From positions 1 through 13,500 of the forward strand of contig JAZQIE010000066.1 in the NCBI GenBank assembly GCA_045540975.1: a stretch of 13,500 nucleotides of DNA. The letters are read 5' to 3'. The notes beneath the pieces are model-generated. The model worked only from the letters and a program-made list of their open reading frames with translations. It had not been told where the DNA came from and searched no databases. This DNA comes from SIG510 sp045540975 (GTDB taxonomy: Bacteria; Bacillota; Clostridia; Oscillospirales; JAAYXM01). The first letter of the stretch is position 1. Each line of letters begins with the position of its first letter. Below are positions 5,866 through 10,664 of this stretch, piece after piece. A program made the translations under genes and the position numbers.

Positions 5866-7220
5866 TGGGAATTCCTCTTTTCTCTTTGTTCTCGGAGGCG
5901 GCGCTCCATCATGCGGCGGCGTTTTTTTCTGCGGTAATACTGCTTGCGCAGAAGAAGGACCACGATGAGGAGGACAAACAGACCGACTGCCGCCAAGACG
6001 ATGATGCCGACCCATTTAAAGAAGGTGCCGACCGCACTGAAAAAGCCGTTTTTCCGCGCAACACCTGCGGCGGCTGCCGCGGCGGCTTCTTCGTCGGATT
6101 TGAGGCTGACGTTATTGTAGGTGAATGTGCCGAGGTCGGCATACATTCCGGTTGTTCCCGAGGGAAGGTCAAAGGTGACGGTGATTTGGGTGTCCTTCCC
6201 AATCTTGCCCTCGGGCAGATTCACGGTCTGCACCACCGCGTCCTTTTTCACCGAGGAGAGCGCGTAGAAGGAAATCGGCTCGTTCATGGTGAGGCGGACG
6301 GTGGTTTCGTCTCCGTCTTCATTGACGACGGGAATCCCCTCTTTGTTCACTTCTTCGGGAGAAAATTCCAATTTTTTGAAATTTAAGAAGCCGTAATCGA
6401 ACAGCGCCTCGGTGTCGGTATATTTATCATTGAGTTTCGGTGAGCGCATGACCACCGCGACCAAAGTTCTTCCGTCACGCTCGGCAACCGTGACCAGAGT
6501 ATAGAGCGCGTCTGTGGTATACCCCGCTTTTCCGCCCACAATCCCTTCATATGCAAACTTCGGGTCGGTGAGCATACTGTGCTGGTTATTGAACAGACGG
6601 ACTTCGGTCTGCTTGTTGTTCGGCTGCATCTCATAATGCTTTGTGCCGAAATACCGACGGAAGGTCTCGTTCTGCACCGCATAGCGGGTAATCATCGCCA
6701 TATCGTAGGCGGTGGTGTAATGGTTTTCGTCCTTGAGGCCGTTTGCATTGTTGAAGTTGGTGCCGAGAGCACCCACTTCGGTGGCTTTGTCGGTCATCGC
6801 TTTTGCGAATTTCTCAATCGAGCCCGAAACCTTTTCCGCAATGCCGTTGCACGCATCGTTTGCCGACATGAGAAGCGCGGCGCAAACCGCATCCTCCACC
6901 GTGATGGTCTCACCCACATCAAGCGCGATATGGGAACTGTCACGCGAGACGCTGTGGACCGCGGTTTCACTCATGGTGATGGTATCGGTCAGCTGCAGGT
7001 TTTCCACCGCAAGCAGCACGGTCATGATTTTGGTGATGCTTGCAGGGTATTTCTTGTCGTGCATATTCTTTTCCCAAAGCACCTGCCCGGTCTCCGCATC
7101 CATCAAAACCGCGGATTCCGAGATGATGTCGGGCTGCTTTGTCCCGCTCGCCAGACAGAATGGGGACAGCGCTGCACATAATATGGTAATAATCAAACAT
7201 AAGCTAATGCTTTTTTTCAT
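5862..7220 (-). CDS. D-alanyl-D-alanine carboxypeptidase (serine-type, DacA/DacF family)
   Basis: This low-molecular-weight penicillin-binding protein removes the terminal D-Ala of peptidoglycan pentapeptides outside the membrane. The 452-residue product has a signal peptide (about 1-24) and the peptidase S11 motifs: SITK at 61-64 with nucleophile Ser61, SAN at 119-121, and a third motif read as KAG at 231-233 where KTG is usual. A beta-rich C-terminal domain spans about 280-375. An Ala-rich linker, one transmembrane helix (about 402-424) and a very basic tail (RRKKRRR and beyond) follow, in place of the usual amphipathic anchor helix. The start at 7220 was preferred over TTG at 7232 because GGGAG is well spaced before the ATG. 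The gene lies 51 bases after the helicase-loader gene, with no terminator between them, and overlaps the lipoprotein gene by ATGA. The family is certain; which DacA/DacB/DacF paralogue it is cannot be decided here. Confidence 0.93.
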   Translation of the reverse strand: MKKSISLCLIITILCAALSPFCLASGTKQPDIISESAVLMDAETGQVLWEKNMHDKKYPASITKIMTVLLAVENLQLTDTITMSETAVHSVSRDSSHIALDVGETITVEDAVCAALLMSANDACNGIAEKVSGSIEKFAKAMTDKATEVGALGTNFNNANGLKDENHYTTAYDMAMITRYAVQNETFRRYFGTKHYEMQPNNKQTEVRLFNNQHSMLTDPKFAYEGIVGGKAGYTTDALYTLVTVAERDGRTLVAVVMRSPKLNDKYTDTEALFDYGFLNFKKLEFSPEEVNKEGIPVVNEDGDETTVRLTMNEPISFYALSSVKKDAVVQTVNLPEGKIGKDTQITVTFDLPSGTTGMYADLGTFTYNNVSLKSDEEAAAAAAAGVARKNGFFSAVGTFFKWVGIIVLAAVGLFVLLIVVLLLRKQYYRRKKRRRMMERRLREQREKRNSQ

Positions 7221-7271
7221 ATTCTCTCCCAATCTCCTTTGTTTCAGTATGTCCCGATTTGCATTGCGGTA

Positions 7272-8231
7272 TTACTTTCCGCGATTGTCCTGCCCAAACA
7301 TGGGAACCTTGATCGCGCCGCCCTCTATCCGTGCCGCGAGCTGCTTTTTATACTTTGCACGCAGCTCCTCTGCGGTAAGCGATGTGTTGATTACGGTGAC
7401 TCTGCCGTGGAGTTCGCGTTCCGCGAGCAGGTCACCGAGCTGAGCGGTGCTGTACTGAGTGACGATTTCACCGCCGAGCGCGTCAATCACAAGCAGGTCT
7501 GCGGTGTAATAGCGCGAGGTATCCTCCTCGCCTCTGCCGAAGCGTTCGGCTTCAAAGCGCGAGAACATCCGAAACGCGGTGTCAAACACCACGGATGCAC
7601 CCTGCCGTACCACTTCCTGCGCGATGCAGGCGGAAATCAAAGTCTTGCCCGAGCCGGTATCCCCCGTGATGAGCAGGTTTGGGGATTTCGCGCCGAAGTG
7701 CGCGGCGTAATTCTTGCAGAATTCCAGCACCTCCGCCATCTGCTCACGCGGAGATGTGCCGCGGTATTTCAGGTCGGAATACAAATCCAGACGAAAGGCT
7801 TCAAAGCCCGAGATATTCCTGCCCACACTCTCGGAAAGCTCGCGCACGAGCGCCTCGCGGTAAGCGGAAATCACACAGGTGCAGAGTTTATCGGACACAT
7901 AGCCGGTGTCACGGCAGAGCGCACAATCGTATTGCGGCTCGGTATAATCCGCGGGATACCCTGCCCCAACCAGAATTTCGGCACGTTTTTTCTGCAGCGC
8001 GAGATTCTCTTCGCGCAGCTTTGCGAGTGGGATTTTGGCGTCGGTGCCGCTTTGGAACGCGTGCCGCGCCACCTCCAGCATCCCGGTCTGCAGGGTGTAG
8101 TCAATCTCCGCGATTTCGGGAAGTGCTTGATAAATTTCGCGGAGGCGCAAGGTCGCTTCCGCCTCACGGTCGGTCTTCAGCCGCTCCATGCCCTCCAAAA
8201 TCGGGCGGAGCAGGCGATTTTCATAAGTCAT
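7272..8231 (-). CDS. DnaC/DnaI-type replicative helicase loader (IstB-like AAA+ ATPase)
   Basis: The 319-residue product belongs to the ATPases that load the replicative helicase onto DNA. An N-terminal helical part (about 1-95) is followed by a Cys cluster, YDCALCRDTGY then CTC (C103, C106, C117, C119), likely zinc-binding. The AAA+ core has Walker A GDTGSGKT at 190-197. The Walker B region LLVIDALGGE (247-256) has Ala at 251 where this family usually has a second Asp. The sensor-1 region reads VINTSLT where (I/S)TNL is usual. AARIEGGA near 299 occupies the arginine-finger region. The start at 8231 has GGAGG 7 bases upstream and overlaps the stop of the DnaD-family gene as ATGA; an in-frame TTG at 8246 is rejected. 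At 319 residues the length is normal. A transposon IstB is the alternative, but there is no IstA and the DnaD neighbour argues for chromosomal replication. Confidence 0.9.
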   Translation of the reverse strand: MTYENRLLRPILEGMERLKTDREAEATLRLREIYQALPEIAEIDYTLQTGMLEVARHAFQSGTDAKIPLAKLREENLALQKKRAEILVGAGYPADYTEPQYDCALCRDTGYVSDKLCTCVISAYREALVRELSESVGRNISGFEAFRLDLYSDLKYRGTSPREQMAEVLEFCKNYAAHFGAKSPNLLITGDTGSGKTLISACIAQEVVRQGASVVFDTAFRMFSRFEAERFGRGEEDTSRYYTADLLVIDALGGEIVTQYSTAQLGDLLAERELHGRVTVINTSLTAEELRAKYKKQLAARIEGGAIKVPMFGQDNRGK

Positions 8232-9130
8232 TCTTCTTCCTCCCAAGTTCGGTTCATCTCACGCAGATGCGAGACAGACGCGGTCTCGGTCTTTGCGGTA
8301 CGGGTCTCGCCCGTTTCCACATCCGCCACCGTGCGGAAGCCTTTTGCGGCCCAGCTTTGCAGGATGGTATCCATAAACTTCCAGGTGAGTCTTCCGGTTT
8401 TGACCACCGTAATATCATATGCCTTGAGAATCAGCTCGTCCGTAAATCCCGACCACAACTCCAAATACTTCTGCTCGGTCTGGGAAAGCGCACGACCTCC
8501 GATTTGCAAGAGCCGTGCAACGGTTGCGATTCTGCTGCCGCGCTCCTCCTGCTGCTTTAAGTACACACCCGCCGACTCCGCGGTGAAGAGCCCCAACTCA
8601 CACCAGAGCTTTGCGCGTTTTTCAATCGCGCGCATGGTGGGGCGGCGACCCTCTCCGTATTTCTTCTTATGCTCCTCGATGCACGAGGTGATAAGCAAGC
8701 AAATCACATCCGCGGGAAGCCCCATCCAATTGTAAATGCCGAGCAGGGTCTGGGTGTCCACGGTGGAAAGGCGGCGACCCAAACGGGTTTCGGTGAATTT
8801 GAGAAGTCCCGCAAACGTGCCGTCGCTCGAGAGCGCGAGCGAGACATCGTCGCCCGTGTATTCGGGCATACTATCGGGACGGTCAAGCATCTGCTCTGGT
8901 GCTTCGGTGAGTCCCAGCCGCGCAAGGACACCGAGCGCGCGCGCAAGGGTTTCATCGCTCATGCCCAGGGTATTCATTGCCGCGCGGTCATCCAGCATCC
9001 CGTCATGTGCGGCAAGGTAAAGGTAGACCAAGGCGGCTTCGCCCGAGCGACTGTCAATCAGCCGTTTGACGGTTTTTTCCGGGAGATAGACATCCCCGTT
9101 GCGTGTGAGTTTAATCTTTCGCTGCGCCAT
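8228..9130 (-). CDS. dnaD: DnaD-family DNA replication initiation protein
   Basis: The 300-residue product has an N-terminal winged-helix-like part (about 15-80, KTVKRLIDSRSGEAALVYLY). Two DnaB_2/DnaD-type helical domains follow: one around 105-195, the other around 205-270 containing WKFMDTILQSWAAKGFRT, the family's Y/F-x(3)-IL-x(2)-W-x(3)-G(I/F)-x-T signature. In Bacillus, DnaD and DnaB remodel DNA and help DnaI load the helicase during initiation and restart. The next gene encodes that kind of loader and overlaps this one by ATGA, which strongly supports the role. The tail (about 271-300) is charged and probably disordered. AAGGAGG stands 4 bases before the ATG, and the first-gene position plus a promoter at 9168-9196 make this the head of the five-gene operon. 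The symbol is by family; exact orthology to Bacillus DnaD rather than DnaB is not established. Confidence 0.88.
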   Translation of the reverse strand: MAQRKIKLTRNGDVYLPEKTVKRLIDSRSGEAALVYLYLAAHDGMLDDRAAMNTLGMSDETLARALGVLARLGLTEAPEQMLDRPDSMPEYTGDDVSLALSSDGTFAGLLKFTETRLGRRLSTVDTQTLLGIYNWMGLPADVICLLITSCIEEHKKKYGEGRRPTMRAIEKRAKLWCELGLFTAESAGVYLKQQEERGSRIATVARLLQIGGRALSQTEQKYLELWSGFTDELILKAYDITVVKTGRLTWKFMDTILQSWAAKGFRTVADVETGETRTAKTETASVSHLREMNRTWEEEE

Positions 9131-9167
9131 AGGTCCTCCTTCTTTCGACGAATAATTTTCCTTTTAT

Positions 9168-9196
9168 AGGATACCATGTTATTCCCCCAAAGTAAA
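9168..9196 (-). promoter_or_regulatory. Promoter of the dnaD-led operon (extended -10)
   Basis: On the minus strand TTTACT (9196-9191) and TATCCT (9173-9168) are separated by 17 bases. The -10 is preceded by TGG, giving an extended -10 (TGnTATCCT). The -35 hexamer is the same as in the promoter proposed for the 1092-residue protein gene. Transcription would start about 30 bases before the dnaD ATG, leaving a short leader that carries the AAGGAGG site. Confidence 0.5.
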
Positions 9197-9199
9197 CCG

Positions 9200-9230
9200 C
9201 TTTTTTCGCGACACGCGTGGCGCAAAAAAG
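9200..9230. promoter_or_regulatory. Imperfect inverted repeat between the divergent promoters
   Basis: CTTTTTTCGC at 9200-9209 pairs with GCGCAAAAAAG at 9220-9230 with one bulged C. A perfect 8-bp palindrome, CACGCGTG, sits at its centre (9212-9219). It is four bases upstream of the -35 of the leftward operon and about 48 bases from the rightward -10. An operator serving both promoters or a DNA cruciform is possible. It is not a usual terminator, because no transcript is expected to end here. Confidence 0.35.
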
Positions 9231-9277
9231 TTTTTCTCCGAAAACGCCCGAAAATCCGTGCATTTTTACGTGATTTT

Positions 9278-9286
9278 TGATATACT
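9278..9286 (+). promoter_or_regulatory. Extended -10 promoter of the glmU-pth-mfd operon
   Basis: TGATATACT is a full extended -10 (TGn then TATACT at 9281-9286). No good -35 hexamer stands 16-18 bases upstream, which extended -10 promoters tolerate. Transcription would start near 9293, about 23 bases before the glmU start codon. An A-rich initial transcribed region follows. Confidence 0.55.
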
Positions 9287-9315
9287 AAAAAAAAATAAGA
9301 TTGGGAGGTGTCACC

Positions 9316-10020
9316 ATGTTGACCTTTCAGAGTATTTCCGAACTGAATCGGCACGCATCCGAGCAGCGCGAGCGGATTGAGCGGCATATGAAAAACGGGG
9401 TCTCGTTTTGCGACCTTTCCGCGCAGATTGCGGAGGATGTTGTCATCGGGCGCGGCACCGTGATTCTGCCGGGTGTGATTCTGCAGAGCGGCACGGTCAT
9501 CGGCGCAAACTGTACCATCGGCCCGAACACGGTCATCCGTGACAGTAAAATTTCCGACAACGCCACCGTCAATCAGTCCCAAATCTCGGGCAGCACGGTG
9601 GGAGAAGGCACCGCCATCGGCCCGTTTGCGCACATTCGCAACAGCTGTGAAATCGGCGCGCATTGCCGCATCGGAAATTTTGTCGAGCTCAAAAACTCCA
9701 AAATCCGCGACGGCAGTAAGATGGCGCACCTCTCGTATATCGGGGATACCGAAATGGGCGAGGAGGTCAACATCGGCTGCGGCACGGTCACGGTCAATTA
9801 CGACGGGGTCCGTAAGCACCGCACCTATATCGGTGACCGCGCATTCATCGGCTGTAACACCAAGCTCATCGCACCCATCTCGGTCGGGAAGGATGCCTTC
9901 ACCGCGGCGGGCAGCACGCTGACCGAGTCTGTGCCCGACGGAGCATTCGCCATCGCGCGTTCCCGCCAGACCACAAAGAAAGAGCGCGCACGCGCAATTT
10001 TTGAGAAAAAAGGTAGATAA
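9316..10020 (+). CDS. glmU: Stand-alone GlmU C-terminal domain (glucosamine-1-phosphate N-acetyltransferase, left-handed beta-helix)
   Basis: The 234-residue product aligns without gaps to the acetyltransferase half of GlmU, which makes GlcNAc-1-phosphate from glucosamine-1-phosphate and acetyl-CoA for UDP-GlcNAc. By residue spacing, E. coli Arg333, Lys351, His363 (catalytic), Tyr366, Asn377, Asn386 and Lys392 correspond to R108, K126, H138, Y141, N152, N161 and K167; all are present. Hexapeptide repeats run from about 43 to 205. The first 40 residues correspond to the linker helix of full GlmU (compare IERHMKNGVSFCD with the Bacillus RHMQNGVTLID region). The N-terminal uridylyltransferase half, about 225 residues, is wholly absent. 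The gene has its own promoter and a GGGAGG 7 bases before the ATG, so this is not a frameshift remnant. An in-frame TTG at 9301 is rejected. pth begins 3 bases after its stop. The fold and motifs are certain; in vivo substrate specificity is inferred. Confidence 0.9.
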   Translation: MLTFQSISELNRHASEQRERIERHMKNGVSFCDLSAQIAEDVVIGRGTVILPGVILQSGTVIGANCTIGPNTVIRDSKISDNATVNQSQISGSTVGEGTAIGPFAHIRNSCEIGAHCRIGNFVELKNSKIRDGSKMAHLSYIGDTEMGEEVNIGCGTVTVNYDGVRKHRTYIGDRAFIGCNTKLIAPISVGKDAFTAAGSTLTESVPDGAFAIARSRQTTKKERARAIFEKKGR

Positions 10021-10023
10021 CCC

Positions 10024-10653
10024 ATGTCAATTTTCGATTTATTCAAAAAACTGGATGCGGAAAAGAAGCCGCCCGCAGGGCCGCCCGAATGGCTGATTGT
10101 GGGTCTCGGAAATCCGGGAAGCAAGTACGAATGCACCCGTCACAACATCGGCTTTCTCGCGCTTGATACCCTCGGCGGCATCCACCGTATCCCGATTACC
10201 CGCGCAAAATACAAAGCCCTCATCGGGCAAGGCACGATTGCGGGCAAATCCGTCCTGCTCATGAAACCGCAGACCTTTATGAATCTCTCTGGGGAAGCGG
10301 TGCGCGAGGCGGCAAGCTTTTACGGGATTCCGCCCGAACGGGTTTTGGTGCTCTTTGACGATGTTTCCATGACCCCGGGCAAACTCCGTATCCGCGCAAA
10401 AGGCAGTGCGGGCGGACACAACGGAATCAAAAGCATCATCTCGCAGTTGGGGTCGGATGCCTTCCCCCGCATCAAACTGGGCGTGGGCGCACCGCCGCAT
10501 CCCGACTACGATTTGGCGGATTGGGTGCTCGGCACCTTCACCAAAGCCGAGCAGGAGACCCTGACCCCGTGTATCGACCGTGCCTGCGGTGCGGTGAGCA
10601 CGATTCTCACCCAAGGCACCGCCCAAGCCGCCAACCAATACAACGGTACATAG
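10024..10653 (+). CDS. pth: Peptidyl-tRNA hydrolase
   Basis: Pth cleaves the ester bond of peptidyl-tRNAs that drop off ribosomes, recycling the tRNA in the cytoplasm. The 209-residue product has the full family pattern: GLGNPGSKYECTRHNIGF with N30 and catalytic H40, KPQTFMNLSG with N87, LFDDVSMTPGKLRIR with D112, and GSAGGHNGIKSI with N133. These correspond to E. coli Asn10, His20, Asn68, Asp93 and Asn114. It carries about 22 extra residues at the N-terminus (MSIFDLFKKLDAEKK and a Pro/Gly linker), so it is slightly longer than E. coli Pth. AAGGT lies upstream of the ATG, inside the end of glmU. Stop and start codons are separated by 3 bases on the left and 11 on the right, so glmU, pth and mfd are one operon, as in Bacillus. 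Confidence 0.97.
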   Translation: MSIFDLFKKLDAEKKPPAGPPEWLIVGLGNPGSKYECTRHNIGFLALDTLGGIHRIPITRAKYKALIGQGTIAGKSVLLMKPQTFMNLSGEAVREAASFYGIPPERVLVLFDDVSMTPGKLRIRAKGSAGGHNGIKSIISQLGSDAFPRIKLGVGAPPHPDYDLADWVLGTFTKAEQETLTPCIDRACGAVSTILTQGTAQAANQYNGT

Positions 10654-10664
10654 AGGTGTAACCC

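Noticed and set aside
5866..6015. An upstream ATG that would add 50 residues to the lipoprotein.
   Set aside because: The extension lies inside the carboxypeptidase gene, lacks a Shine-Dalgarno and would bury the signal peptide and lipobox. The ATG at 5865 has AGAGGA and an ATGA overlap.
7272..8231. Reading the ATPase as IstB of an IS21-type element.
   Set aside because: There is no IstA transposase and no terminal inverted repeats around it, and it is translationally overlapped with a DnaD-family gene, the usual replication context.
7239..8735. A 498-codon plus-strand frame opposite the helicase loader and part of the DnaD-family gene.
   Set aside because: It runs across two real overlapping genes and an intergenic gap, has no RBS, and its product is not recognisable.
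9058..9819. A 253-codon minus-strand frame opposite glmU that continues through the divergent promoter region.
   Set aside because: The sense strand encodes a clear GlmU acetyltransferase domain; the antisense product has no domain and crosses both promoters.
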